DNA of 64,000 nucleotides, taken from Xiphophorus maculatus. Lineage: Eukaryota; Chordata; Actinopteri; Cyprinodontiformes; Poeciliidae. The DNA is taken from contig NC_036445.1 of NCBI RefSeq assembly GCF_002775205.1, positions 24,594,953-24,658,952 of the forward strand, in the 5' to 3' direction. Numbering within the stretch: the first letter of the stretch is position 1; each line of letters starts with the position of its first letter. This document shows, piece by piece, positions 1 through 12,349 of this stretch. Made by a program: the position numbers and the translations under genes. The notes under the pieces were generated by a model. It did not search any database. It had not been told where the DNA came from and was given only the letters and a program-made list of their open reading frames with translations.

Positions 1-2103
1 GCAGTCAATCATTCTTGTGTATGCTGCTCTCAACATGTTTAAACATAAAAAGTATATCTGACTCAGTAATTGATTAACAAATCAATAACGGCACACATGA
101 GAATAGCTTGTAGCAACATTAATTAGCTTAACATGACGGGGCTATTACTAGCAACTAGCATGTTAAACAATTCCAAGCGACACATAAATATTAATATAAC
201 ACCCTACATGAACCATTAGCAAAACTTTATAAATATTTTGGACTGTTTCTTTACTGTTGAGCCAATACTCACTTACTGACGACCCAAAACAGCAACGACT
301 GAACCGCACCTCTAAAACAACGGTCAGCTCTCGACCAGACTTCACCACAGTAACGCTTGACTGACAAGGATGGCTGCCAAACAACATAGCTGGAACTGTT
401 CTAACTCTTTATCACAAAGTTGGGTGATTCTTGCTCTCTTGTGTTGATTTGGTGATGATGGAGTGTTTTCTTTAGGGGAAAAAATAAAAGCGGAACAAAG
501 CAAAATCCAACATAAGCCTACAACTGCATTCCCATTTAGCTTGTTTGAGTGAAGCCCTGTGGAAATACCCATCATGACTTTTGTGTTGCTGCGTTCAGAC
601 GTTTGCTGAGATGCGTTGAGAGTAAGCCCCGAGATGTCTAGAAAAAAATCGTCGAGTCGCTTCTCAATTTGAATTCTTCCTTTTCGGGAAAGAATTTGCT
701 AAAGCTATGCAGAGACTCTCAGCTGTTTGGGCCTTTTTTTTGAGACGTCTCAACAACCTTCAAGGTTGGCTTTCCTTCCTCGATAGATAAGGGCTTTTTA
801 GTTTTACTGTCCCAAAGCAGACAAAAAAAAGATAACGTCGCCCCGTCCGCTCCAGGTTGCAAACACAAAAAAGGTTCATCTGAACCTTAACTCTGAACAG
901 CCCAGGACGTATCACTCAGATTAAACTTTTAACCACCAATGAATGGAGTTGTGTTGATGTGATCACATTACTCCACAATGACCTTGTTGCCGGTTAAAGA
1001 ACATTACTAAGGGCGCAAATAATCTTCGACACAGAGGCACCAGTTCTCCTTTCTTCCTTGACAAAGAAAGGGAATTGACCAATCCTTGTAAAATAACACA
1101 CTTCCTGTTCCCATGGTTGCCTTTAGACAAAGACCAGAGGTTTTTGCTCACACAGTGTTGACTCAGGTGACCTGCTTTATAACTGGACATTGTACAGTTT
1201 TTATGCCGTCCTAAAAGAATGTGCAGTATAAAGAAAATCTTTGTTTCGACTCAAGAAGTCAGTCGAGCATTCGTTTCAGAAAACCTTTGGAAATATCGGC
1301 TGAAGTAAGAGTTTGGTTTTGCTACAAGAAAAAAAAAAATTTGTCGTTTAAAATTACTGGTCACATTTCACTGTGAAATCAATTTTAAATCACTTTAGAA
1401 ATGGATCATCTTTAGATCAAAATGACATGCACGGTTTTTACATTTGCTGATCTACTTACCTGTGAATTGTTGAATAACAAGATAAAAATCTTATCTTCCA
1501 AGCAAGCTCCTACCTCTGCTGACATCACACAAGGCTACTGATTAGAGTTCATTGGTGGTTTTTCTTGCTATTTTTCCCTCTTTATTTGAACATCTGTGAA
1601 TTAAGTAGGAAATTTCTCCAGCATATGGCGACATTGTGATGGAAGTTTATGTCACGGGCTTTCATTTCCAGAGATCCAGGCAGCTCGGAAGTAGAAAACA
1701 CTGTTGCCGTGCACTCCATCAGCAAACGATTTGTCCTTTTGTAACTCAAACAAAGTGCATCATCTGGTCTCTCTCAGAGTAATGGGGTAATTGGTAATGG
1801 CATAATGATGTTTATTGCATCTCTTCTGGGATCTGCAGTGTTATCATCTTACCAGAAGAGCATCGAGACAGGAAATGTTTTCCTTTCCACAGCAATACTT
1901 GCAGGAAGAGAGGCCGCTGGAATGCTGTTCGGAATGGAAAAAACTGGAGTTTGTTCGAAATGAACAGCATTTCGAAGAAACCGCGTTTGCTTTCGGGACC
2001 CTAAAAAAAACTTTATTCTCCTGCGTGTCCTACAGAAGAGTTTCCTGCTTTGGTTTATGCATTCTCCTAGGCGTCGCTTCGTAGTGGCTCTGCGTGATGA
2101 ATA

Positions 2104-2570
2104 TGTTGTTTAGGGTTGATATATACTGCCTTGCAAAAGTATTCAGAAACACTTGAACTTTTCTCCATTTTTTGTCACATTACTGCCGCAAACCTCAATG
2201 TAGTTTCATGTGATCTTTTGTGAGAGTCTCTAGTTGTGGTGTGCGACACAAATCTAGCCGGGGAAAGAGTAGCAAGAAGAAAGCCATCACAGATAAAAAA
2301 ATAAAATAAAAAAAAGTCGTCAGATGTCTTGATTGCCCATTGACGCAGTTCATCTAGTGGCCACGGAAAATATGTTGAAGAAGGAGCAAAGACCAAAACT
2401 GAGATTTAGAAACATGCAAAGGCATGTCTGGGGGAGAAACTAGCGTAGCACGTTAGCCTGATGGGAGGATGGATGCAAAAGACTTCAGGCTGAAGTAGAG
2501 ATCCACCTTTTAGCACAACAATAATGCAGTCAGAGCTGGTATCATCAGAGTTGGTTTAAGCTTTTTCAAA
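2104..2570 (+). mobile_element. Tc1-like DNA transposon relic
   Basis: It opens with the end typical of a widespread fish Tc1-like family (ctgccttgcaaaagtattc). The next bases resemble the known inner flank, ending near tttttgtcacattac. Around 2480-2560 are degenerate pieces that look like the transposase 3' part (a gacttcaggctgaag-like stretch followed by ccacctttt). No reading frame survives, so it is an old, internally deleted copy. The right boundary is uncertain. Confidence 0.5.
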
Positions 2571-4313
2571 TTGTTGTGTTTATTAAACAGTCCCATATTA
2601 CTGAAAAAGATGGAGGAGCCGCCAGCGCAGAAAGTTAATCACATGAAGAGCTACTTGTCGGCTAAGACTTAATCATTTATGATCTGTTTACATTCAATTG
2701 TGAAGACGCTGTAAACACAACGTGGTTTGGGATTCGACCGTTAGGTTTTTCCCTTATTAGGACTCGCGTCTGAGGGCTGAGATAGCAGCAGGCGGAGACG
2801 GCAACAGGATGCTGCAAAACAAACTTCTTAATTCCACTGAACCCACGGCCATCGGGAAAACGTCCTGAGTGGTTTTCACTCGAGTTGGCTCCTTTTTTCT
2901 TTTTTTTTTCTTCCTGCAAAGACAGTAAAGTTGTTTTACACCGGAAAAGGAAAATAATGGCAAAAATGGACAAAATCTGCTGCAAATCAAGTTCAAATTA
3001 ATTTTTTTTTTTTTTGTACTGTTTTGAACAAGTCTGATCTCAGATTCGGGTCAACGCAGTTTGTGCGGAACGTCAAGACAAGGAGCGTTTTGTTGGGAAT
3101 CTGAGCTTACCGCAAGCCGCTCTCCGCCTTTTGTGTTAGCGCCATGAAAGGGTTGCTTTCTTCCTCTTCAAATCAGCCTTTTATTACTGCATCAAACCAT
3201 TTGGGGTCAACTGTCATTGCGTGCGAGGGAGAGGGTGTTTTTCGCCAGGCGAGAAACTCCAGCCTGGGATCATTTCCTCTTGTCGGTCTCAATGTGCAAC
3301 CCGTGGTTTCACTCTTGGTGAACACATGGGAAATGCAGCCCTCCTTTAAACTTACTGTTGGCAATTGCTCAAGAATTTCAACATTTGCAGTATGTTTCTT
3401 TATCATGAGCGTTTTTTGGGGGTTGGGTTTTCTAGAATGCAGATGTAAAGATTGAGTTTTGCAGTCTGGTAAATTGAGGCTTGAATAACCTGTTCATCTG
3501 GGGTTTTTAAATCAACTGTTCATCCTGTCCTTCAGTGTCTTTGAATATGTTTGAATAAACAAACTCAATTATTGTACATGGTTGAACAAGTATGCTTTTC
3601 CCTTTCAGCGCTCCAGGCTGTTACTCACAAATTACCAAAACGCACAATGGGGAATTTTATCTACAATCTTGACTACGTGTGGCACCTTTCAGTTCTCTCC
3701 CTCCCCCTCCAGCCTCTACTGGTTTTTCATACGTTACTGAGCTTGCTTGAAAATGACAAAGCAATATTCTTTTACAGCCAATATAAAGTTAGACAAGCTG
3801 TAGGTCTCTCCCCCTGACGGTAAGCATAATAAAAACCTGATATAAAAGTTGATGAGCGAAGGTTCTTTCATGTTTTTCATGATATTAAAGTTTTTCTTTC
3901 CTCTCCATTTTGTCATATGACAAACCTGAAAAATGCACTCCTATCATAAAAACCCAGAGTCCCAGCAGAGAGGTCAGGGAGGGACTTTAAAACTTTAAAA
4001 ACAGGGTTCGATGACACTGCTCAGGCCATCATTTCAACGTGGAAAGAGTGTGGCACAAGAGCAAACCTACCAAACGGTGGCTGCCACACCTCGGGTTGAC
4101 TGGATAAATATGAGCTGTTTTGTTGGAAGGCTTTTAAAAAAAAAAGAAGACATTGGAAAGCTCTGTTTACGTGTAGGGAACAATAGACGCTTGGAAAAAG
4201 ACTTGTTCAAATAAGACCACAACTAAACGTGTTTTACCACAAGTGAAAAAAGCTACACACGTCGTTCCTACTGTGAAATATGTTGGTGAGAACTCTGTTT
4301 TTGTGGGCTGCAG

Positions 4314-4340
4314 AGGGGGGCGGGGGGGGGGGGGGGGGGT
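4314..4340 (+). repeat. Poly-G tract
   Basis: An almost pure G run of about 25 bases, broken by one C near 4321. The length is enough for an intramolecular G-quadruplex on the plus strand. It is not near a recognisable exon. Confidence 0.8.
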
Positions 4341-6220
4341 TCAAGGTTGTTTCAGGACTGACTTTCTGAAACAACAAAGTCAAGCTAATTTGTTAGTAAG
4401 TGGGGAAAATAACCTTCCCTATATGTAGTAAGGTTAAAGGAGACTCTTGGAAATTCCAAATGATGGTCAAAATGAGTAAAAAAAAAAAATAAACAATTGA
4501 GAAACAAAATCCCACTGAATGTAGCGTCCTGTTTTCTTCTGAGAACAGGACGCTCGAAGCTCATATCTTTCTGTCTTATTCAGATTTCTGTTTTATGCAT
4601 TTTTTTCCAACCCTCTTTTTTTATTCATTTCTTTTTTTTAAACAAGGAGATTGAAAGCAGTGAGGCACATTGCAAAGACATGGATGAGTCAACCTTCCCT
4701 CGCCTTGACTCACATGGCCGAGCCACTTGTGAAATCTGATTTTCTTTTTGCACTCGCTCCTCTTTCATTTGTTTACATCTCTCGTAATGGGCCTTCCAGT
4801 CAGGCCGGCCTCTGCAGACCGAGAGAACAATGGCAGGAGCAGCATTATCGCGGAAGCGTTTAAAACTCAATTTAATAATGGAGCTGCAGTCAGACCCAAC
4901 GGCTGAGCGAGCGTTTTTGTTTTTGTTTTGTTTGAACACCACATCCGTTCAGCATGGTTCTGTCAGACTGTGGGAGTGGGTTAGAGTTGGGTGAATAGCT
5001 CTGTGGATGCATCCTTACCATCTCATAACATTCCTCCAAATTCAAGGCCAGCAGCGTGGCAGCTTTAGCTGGGTATTCATAGAAAGACATCCACCCTGAA
5101 GCTAAATGGCATGCATGTTGTCTTTGTTCTGTTAACTAAAAGAAAACAGTCTCAGGCAAAAGAATGTATCCGATAGAGTTCTGTGGAAAGCTTCCTTCGC
5201 TCCCACACTCCCTCACAGATTCCTTCTGGGACTTTTTTTTTTTTGCTTTGTTTTTTTTTTTTTTTTGGCCGCACTTACATGTTTCAACTCATCAAACTGA
5301 TTCAAATCATATCAAAGATAACCAGAGTAAATCAAAAAGGAGTTTATTTATCAAGAATGAAATCCGTCCACACCAACCTGGACCTATGGGAGAAAAGTGA
5401 ACATAATGATTGTGACGTTGAGGAGTTGCGATGACTAGCAATGAGTCACCGGCGCTGGCCATGGGGGGATTTTGGCAATTTTGATCACAACTGTTTCAAA
5501 ACCTTATAAATCTGGATTGATAGATATCAGTGAGTTTGTTTCCTAGTTGTTAATTTCTGTAGATCGGGCTGTGATCTGTTTCTTTTTTTTTTTTGTAACT
5601 CTTTTAGGCGACTTCATGACTCTCTTAGTGATCAGGATTGGATGTTTGGATGCTGCTTCTGAAATTAAACTCCGATTTTCAAACACTTTGGTTATTCACC
5701 TGTATTTTACGGCTTAACAAAAGAAGGGATTACTTCCTCACACTTGGATAGCGCTCCCTCCTGAGAAGTTAAGCCATTTAGTGTATTTTGTATTTTTTTC
5801 AGGTTGTTTTTATCTCAACACTTTTTGACGACTTGACGGAAAGTTCATAAATTTACGCAGCTGCACGTAAACCTTAATGTGTACTGAATTTTCCCACCCT
5901 GAGCAAATAGTTGAACATTAACATGTCTTTAGATGTCAGCTGGGAGAAATGAAATCACTCTAATGGTCAAGCAGCCTTTATGGTGGCTGCAGAGGGACAT
6001 AACTCTGACCGGCTCGGCCACGTTTACTGTAAACGTGACGCTACTTCCTGGATTCAATCTTTCTTTGATCAACCTACATGCATTTTCACATGAAACTCAA
6101 AGGAGATTCAAACTCTTGCGGGTTTTTGAAGTTTTTTTATGCTCATGCACTGTAACATTGTAGCAGTGCAGCTTGTTGCGTTTGGCTTCATATCACTTTA
6201 AGATGAGATCCAAGTGACTG

Positions 6221-6507
6221 CACTGCAAAAACAAAAAAATCTTACCAGGTATTTTTTTTTTTGTTTAGTTTCCAGTGCAAATATCCTAGCACACTTGAAA
6301 TAAGACGAAACTACATTACAAGTAACTTTTCATTAGGATAAAAGAGCTTGATTTAAATCAATAATTCCTTAGTATTGATTAAAAAGTTCAATTTACGGAT
6401 TATTTCACCTGTAACGACATTTTTCCTGTTATAAGTGATGTCATATGTCATATCTGCACTAAAAACTAGACTAAAATGACTTGGTATGATTTTGTGTTTT
6501 TGCAGTG
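6221..6507. mobile_element. hAT-like MITE with CACTGCAAAAAC termini
   Basis: The element begins CACTGCAAAAACA and ends with the inverted copy TGTTTTTGCAGTG. Inside are the paired motifs tcttaccaggt and acttggtatgattttg. This is a short non-autonomous DNA element with no coding capacity, a form very common in teleosts. I did not find a clean 8-bp target duplication, so it is not recent. Confidence 0.75.
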
Positions 6508-6969
6508 AATTCCTGAAGTCCAGTAAGTCCAGAATGCTTATATTTGTGTAAATGGTGACCTTTCAGTCTTGATTTTCATTTTTCTCTTCTTTTTTTCGCT
6601 TGGAACATGCAAGATTACGTAGACACTTTGCGAGACAGACGACCTCGCCAAGCTTTTGTGTTTTGTTCTGCTTTAGTTCGTCTCCACGTAATCATACATT
6701 CTACCCACATTAAACAGCTGCTTAAGCTCATCCACGGTGGCCCCGTTCTCTATCAGACAATGGAGAAGAATGCAGACTCGGACCGAGCAGATCATTGGAA
6801 GGGGGCTTACGGTATTTACAGCACTTGAGCAAACACAGCCTAATCCACGCGAGACGAGTGCAGAGGCAGGAGAGTGACGAGTGTTGCAGAAGCATCCCAG
6901 GAACGAGGCTTGCAGGAGACAGGAAGTCGCAGTCAGGCTGGAGCATAAGCAGACCGCCGAGGAGCACAA

Positions 6970-7262
6970 CACGATAAAGTCAGAACAAAGCTGATGATCT
7001 GTTGTAAGCAAAACCCAAAACGTCGGCTGCTTGTTCTCATTGTGGTGCACTGTGTGCTGTACGCAGAAAATGTGCGGTGCAAAACTAAGAGTGTAAGAAC
7101 ACTGAACCCACCATGATGGTGGAAAACTAGAGCTACAGCCGCCCCGGGGCGTTCTGCCGTACACCAGCTGGCGAGAACACAACGACATGGGCGGACGGAG
7201 AGGGAATCGAACCGGCAACCCACCAACTGGGGGAACAAACTCCTACCACCGTCTCCACAAGA
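6970..7262 (-). mobile_element. tRNA-derived SINE-like element
   Basis: On the minus strand a tRNA-like head can be read. A diverged A-box-like stretch lies near 7245. A good B box (GGTTCGATTCC) lies near 7204-7215, followed by a body running towards 6970. No terminal repeat or clean target duplication was identified. The long minus-strand open frame that crosses it (6673-7218) is best explained by this non-coding repeat. Confidence 0.45.
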
Positions 7263-7699
7263 CCAAAAAATAACGTCTTTCAGTCAGAATGTTCCCAGAT
7301 GAGAAATACTTGGCTGTAACTGTTTTAAAAACATCTTGCCAACAATCATCAGAGAACGTACAATGAAAGAACAAATGCTTTCAATATCATTATTAAGGAC
7401 AGTTGGTTTTGAACCTAAAAATTCAATAAGAAAAAAAAAAACCTCAAAACTTTGAAAAAAAAACTTCGAAGCTTGTTATAGATTTTGAAAAGTCTTCTCA
7501 GGGTGTAGTTTGCTATTCACACACACACAGTTTACATTTTGAAATTGATTTCAGGATGACCTCACTCTAGCCTGAAAAAAAAAGAACATTTCAAATCCAT
7601 CAATAAAACCAGTGGCATTGATGCCCATGGTGGGGGTGTGTGTGTGTAAACTCTTCATTGGAACTCCAAGTGACAGAATTACACTGCGTGTTAAGTGGA

Positions 7700-7751
7700 G
7701 GCGTGTGCGTGTGTGTGTGTGTGTGGGGGTGTGTGTGTGTGTGTGTGTGTA
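7700..7751. repeat. TG microsatellite
   Basis: Mostly (TG)n, interrupted by one GGGGG block; a shorter TG run precedes it near 7634-7647. Several overlapping open frames that spell Cys-Val or His-Thr repeats come only from this tract. Confidence 0.9.
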
Positions 7752-8751
7752 GTGGGAAACCCTGCTTGTTTTTATACACACTACTGGAATACACACCACA
7801 AACATTTCATTTTCAGTTCTGTAAGGAGCAAGATGAATCACCCCTTATTTAAGAAAAACAGATATGCTGTAGTTGGAACAAAAATATATCATAAAAAACA
7901 AAAGTGCCTAAAACTGCTGTACCAGTCAAATCTGTGGTTCTCCTACAGATGTATGCTGGGGCAGAGCTGCAGATGTTTACAGTACAAACATCACATGCCT
8001 GTAATGTACTGTAAACAGCTGCACACTGTACAATTACAATTTTTACTTACCATTTAAGTTGCTATATTTTTCCCATTAGGAGTGTAAGTGCTGCGACCTG
8101 TTAGCTCCCCCCCTCCCACATGAGCATCCATTTAATTATACACCTTTGAGATCGTGGAGCCTGAAGATAAAACCATGCGGGTTCGGTGTTTGTTTTCCTT
8201 TGACTGTTTTGTAGTTGCGTTCGTTGTAAGCCGACTGATGGTAACTGGATGCTAAGTGCTGATTAGCATCGTTTACATACCAAACTCTGGGTTTTCTCAT
8301 GGTCAACGTTTGTCCTCCTTCCTCTTGCACTTCTCCAGGTTGGTGTGTAGTTTCAGTGGCTGCAGTACATACAGTAGATGTTGAGGATTTCAGGTGTTTT
8401 TAATTTGTCACCTATACTCTGCTGAGAAGCATGAATCAAGGTTGAGATTTTTTCCCCGGATAGGCATATCATGTGTGTGTCTCCTGTCCAGGCAGCCGAG
8501 GCAAACACTGCGGTGGGTCTGGTTCCCTTGCAGTGTTGGTAAAAAAAATTCTCTATTAAAAAAACAGGGGGGGAGGGGAATGAGATGTTCCTCTTGTTGC
8601 ACCATTAAACTCACTGACTGGATAAAGCGGCAGTTTAATATTCTTCCTTTGTGTGCCGTAGAAATGAGATTTACTTTCAAACTCCGATTGTATGTGCCCG
8701 TTTTATTTTATTCAATATTTTCTTGTTTTTTTTTTTTTTTTTTGCCTCCAG

Positions 8752-8910
8752 GCCCGTGAAGCCAACCACACCGGTGACCGAATGTCTGCAGAGAGGAACA
8801 GCAGGACCGCCAAGACGCTGAACCACGTGGCTCTGGGGCTCGGGCTCGGATCCCTCGTCCTTTGCATCATTTACGTTGTGGTAGTTGTCGTCATGGCTTC
8901 CGCACACTAG
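8752..8910 (+). CDS. CD225/dispanin-family membrane protein, 3'-terminal exon (partial)
   Basis: A 52-codon terminal exon follows a long T-rich tract and a CAG acceptor at 8749-8751. It opens in phase 0 and stops at TAG 8908-8910. The peptide begins AREANHTGDRMSAERNSRTA. It then gives a hydrophobic helix of about 25 residues rich in Leu, Gly and Val, ending MASAH. In the CD225 (IFITM/PRRT/SYNDIG-like) family the last exon has this layout: a short cytosolic loop with a G-D motif and Ala/Ser-rich stretch, then the second membrane segment and a very short tail. The first membrane segment, normally on the preceding exon, is not found in the 8.7 kb upstream. The gene must therefore start off the window. 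I cannot say which family member this is; it did not match TRARG1 or PRRT2 as I remember them. Confidence 0.72.
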   Translation, partial: AREANHTGDRMSAERNSRTAKTLNHVALGLGLGSLVLCIIYVVVVVVMASAH

Positions 8911-9354
8911 CGTCTCTGTTTCATACCTTTACTGCGCATGCCTCTGTTACATAACGAGAAGCTGCCCTGCAATTGCATTACCGAATAATTGTGTTAAAGA
9001 GAATGTAACCAGTGTGAATCTTTTCCATCGTTGTTTTGTAATCAAAGTGATTAAGGACCTGCTACTCGTCTGACAGTTTTATTTTTGTATAAAATGATTT
9101 TTTTATTATTATTATTTTTATTATTTCAGACAAAGTGGGACAATCAGTCTCACAAAACCAGCATAAATTTAGAAAAAGTGGAGCTGCTGTAGCGGACGCA
9201 GCTTCCTCTATTGGCTCTGACTCGATCTGATTAAACCGAATTAAACCGAACCATTCCGACGATTTGGCAATGATTTTATTTTCCCTTTTTCTACTCTTTC
9301 CAGACCATGCTTAAAGGGCTTTGTTTCTCAATAAAGAACACCTTTATAAATAAA
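8911..9354 (+). other. 3' UTR of the CD225 gene with two poly(A) signals
   Basis: After the stop codon the sequence has no further coding potential. It carries AATAAA at 9330-9335 and 9349-9354, so the transcript probably ends near 9350-9380. Confidence 0.6.
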
Positions 9355-11099
9355 AGCGCAACGTAAATCATTTTGAGTCCTTCTCTTTCCGTTTTGCTTA
9401 TCCAACTGCAATAAAAAAAAAGAGAGAAAAATTGTCCATTTAAGACGTGAGTTTGATGTAAATTTAAAGTTGAAGCATTTCTGATCTTGTCCTCCGACGT
9501 CTTCTTGCTTTTAAAGGGAGATTAATGCTTTTTTTTTTTTTTTTTTTTACCCCTAATACTGCAACAAAAGACGAACATTGATTTTTATTTTCCCTCATTA
9601 GACATGAACAGACAACATTAGATGCAAAGAGAACAAGACATGACTCAAGTCTCCAAGATGTCTGCAGAGGCCTGAGAACGTCCATGGATTCCTTTCCACA
9701 CGCCGAGCCTGTTACAGTAAACGTTTTTGTCTCCACTTGCCCTGCCCTCGCTTCCTCCATTCACTCCTTCATCACACGAGTTCATGTCCAAACTGATGTT
9801 TCAATAAACTTCTGCAATTGCTGTTCAGCTGTTCCTTTTTTTTTATTGCCTTCTTCAATTTTAAGTCCTTGTGCAATACAGTGGAACCATTTCTCTCCAC
9901 CATTGCCATTACTTAGTTCCATTTTCTCAAATCTGTTCCTTTTTGAGACCGTGGGATTCCTTGTCATCGCCTCGGATTTTTCTCGAAGATGGCTTAGGAA
10001 TAACAACGGAAAGCCTGAGAGAGAAATGTACAGATATAGAGACTTGCAAAAGTATTCAGTTATAGTTGGGTTTTTTTTGCCATATTCCATACTCAATGGA
10101 TTTTCTTTTTATTTTATGTGTTACACCCCCCCAAAGCCCCGTCCCCAACTCCTCTCGATACTTTGCAGATCCACATCCAGAGACTGACATTATTGCACAT
10201 TATTTTTATTTTATTTCATCTGTAAAACCGTCTAAAATTAGTCAAACTGGATGGAAGTAACTGATGAATGTCAATTTTCAAGTCTTGTCACAGAGTCTCA
10301 GTTGTGTTTGCGTTTGGCTTCATAACATTGACCAAAAATTTTAAAGACCTGAGAAATATTTTTAAGTACAAAAGGGAAATAAAAGTTATTCCTAGCTTCT
10401 TTTTATATATATATATATATATATTTTTTTTTTTTCATGCCATATTTGAATCAAACTTCAACAACCGAGAGAAACTGGCCATATTTTTTTCATTCTTTTA
10501 TTTTTAGTCAGTGAACTAAATATTCTCTTAAATTTCCATGAATATTGAAACAAAATGTTTGCGTTGTCTTGTCATAAAAGCTTGGCATTATCCTAAATCC
10601 CAGGGTTTTTTATAGTTCTTTAACTATAAAACATAATAAATAAGGTTTTATGAAAATATGAGCAAAAATTGCTCTTTGTAACGTAGAGGTAGTTTAGACC
10701 CCTGGTCTAAACTACCCCACTGTATGTTTGAGTCCTGCTGGAAGGAACAGCTACGCCTCGATGTGTCTCAAATGTTTCTGCATGGTGACTTTGGTATTTA
10801 ACTCCAGTTAAACTCTGACCGACCTGCTGAAGAAAAGCTCAGCAAAAACATGCTGGTGGCAGCAGACAGACCGTCCACTTCCTCAGTGGGCTTAGTTTAA
10901 CGTGGACATTCTTGGAGCGATCAAAGCCAATGGTGAAACTTCACTAAATATCCAGGAAAAGTCTTTATAAATAAGGGAAATCATTCATTGTGTTCATATG
11001 TGTTTTAGCACAGACGTCTGCCTGCATCAGCACAGGATCTCAGAGCAAAGAAGTACAGTGAAGTGATAGAAATCGGTATGTGGCCTCCCTCTGCTAAAT

Positions 11100-11600
11100 C
11101 AAAAAATGTTTAGCTCTGAAGAAAAGATGGAGAGATTAAAATAAGGCAATAAAATTGACTCTTCAGAAACTCTGTCATCTTAAAGGGCTGACTGAAGATT
11201 TTGATTCTGGCTCTTGTCTGTGGCAGTAAGACTTTTGTGAGAAACGGTTCAAGTTTGTAGTGCTCTGTATTTTTTAGCGGCTTTATTTGCTGCGTCCCTT
11301 CTCTCATAATGCTGCCACCGTGTCTCACTGGGGTGACGGCTGTGGTGTTCTGGGTGATTTTCTGTGTAGGGCAGATTTTGTCTTTGTAGTTATGGTTGAA
11401 AGAGGTTAAGTACAAATGCAAGCCGCACTGTGTGGATTTGTAATAGTAAAACGTTTTCCTTCCGCTCCGCGTTGGACCGTCCACACAGCACCGCATTACG
11501 GAGGTTTGCGATTTTAATGTGGTCAAATGAGAAGGGGGAAAAAAATTAGAAAGGTATGAATACTTTTTAATATACTTTAGTGTAACAGTTCTGTTCAGGT
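11100..11600 (-). mobile_element. Tc1-like transposon relic
   Basis: Read on the minus strand, the centre (about 11300-11330) encodes a degraded HGGSIM motif, matching the GGGSIMLW motif of Tc1-type DDE transposases. The segment near 11490-11580 resembles the end of the same fish family (aaggtatgaatacttttt). It is a fossil with no intact transposase, although one minus-strand frame stays open for about 200 codons by chance. Confidence 0.5.
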
Positions 11601-11772
11601 TGGATATCCTTACCTGACCTGCCTGATCTACTGAAGAGCTGTGGTTGTGAATGTCTGACACCTCTGACACCACAGGTATCAAGTTTCTGCAAAAACCCTC
11701 CAAATGCAAGATCACTGACATGTATGGGTGCACTCAGCTTTTTTTTTTTTCCGGGATGGTTGTGGTGGGCCC

Positions 11773-11824
11773 CTCACACACACACACACATGCGCACCCC
11801 TCCCCACGCCTGCACGCACACACA
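11773..11824. repeat. Interrupted CA microsatellite
   Basis: (CA)n blocks separated by GC-rich interruptions. Confidence 0.75.
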
Positions 11825-12153
11825 TTCTGTGAAAGTGGAGCACTGCTAAAGAAGACGGTCTCAGTACTTCTCACTTTCTCTTTAAGAAATGTTTTTGACA
11901 CGGTATTCAAGCAGGTATTTTTCTGAAAGTAAACAACTAAGTGTGTTAACAGTGGATTTAAAAAATATACTCTTGATCTTTATCTTAATTTTACTTTCAT
12001 TTCAGATTTTTTTTAATTTTTATTTCTTTGGCGTAAACAGGTTGTGAGTTTAAGAAATCTCCTCAGGGTTATGATATCATGCAGGCATTCACTTCCACTT
12101 TTGAACTCCCAGAGTGAATTCAAAAGTGTTCAACAAGTCTAAATGGGTTTAAG

Positions 12154-12231
12154 ATGTATGTGTGTGCGTGGGGGTGTGTCGGGGTGTGTGTGTGCGTGTG
12201 TCAGGGTGTGTGTGTGTGTGGGGGGGGGGTG
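12154..12231. repeat. TG-rich minisatellite ending in a G run
   Basis: Imperfect (TG)n with repeated GGGGTGTGTC units, closing with about 9-10 G. Confidence 0.8.
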
Positions 12232-12349
12232 CATGGTTGGGAGTGTATTGGCTTAGCTCCGGCTGTTTTGTGACTGCAGTCACAGCGGATGCTGTGGGTG
12301 GAAAGAGATAATATTGCCCCACAGGAACTTGCTGGTTTCTTGCCCCACT

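Larger units (their letters stand above)
1..8751. other. Gene-poor region, probably intron of the CD225 gene
   Basis: I found no convincing coding exon here on either strand. If the CD225 exon that follows belongs to a gene starting off the left edge, as its splice acceptor implies, most of this stretch is its last intron. It holds a Tc1-like relic, a hAT-like MITE, a SINE-like segment, TG microsatellites and homopolymer runs, each listed separately. Open frames of 60-180 codons occur on both strands but show no family motif. Confidence 0.6.

Noticed and set aside
6673-7218. 181-codon minus-strand open frame
   Set aside because: It crosses a tRNA-derived SINE-like segment, and the translation is Cys/Ser/Leu-rich with no domain. 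Chance openness is more likely.
9684-10187. 167-codon plus-strand open frame
   Set aside because: Composition is that of T-rich intergenic DNA, it overlaps an antisense frame of 104 codons, and it shows no splice or family signal.
11110-11733. 207-codon minus-strand open frame
   Set aside because: Its centre overlaps a degraded Tc1-like motif, and the rest is low in conserved features. Transposon debris, not a host gene.
7700-12231. Direct repeats that might suggest a CRISPR-like or satellite array
   Set aside because: They are simple TG/CA microsatellites without unique spacers, and the DNA is vertebrate.
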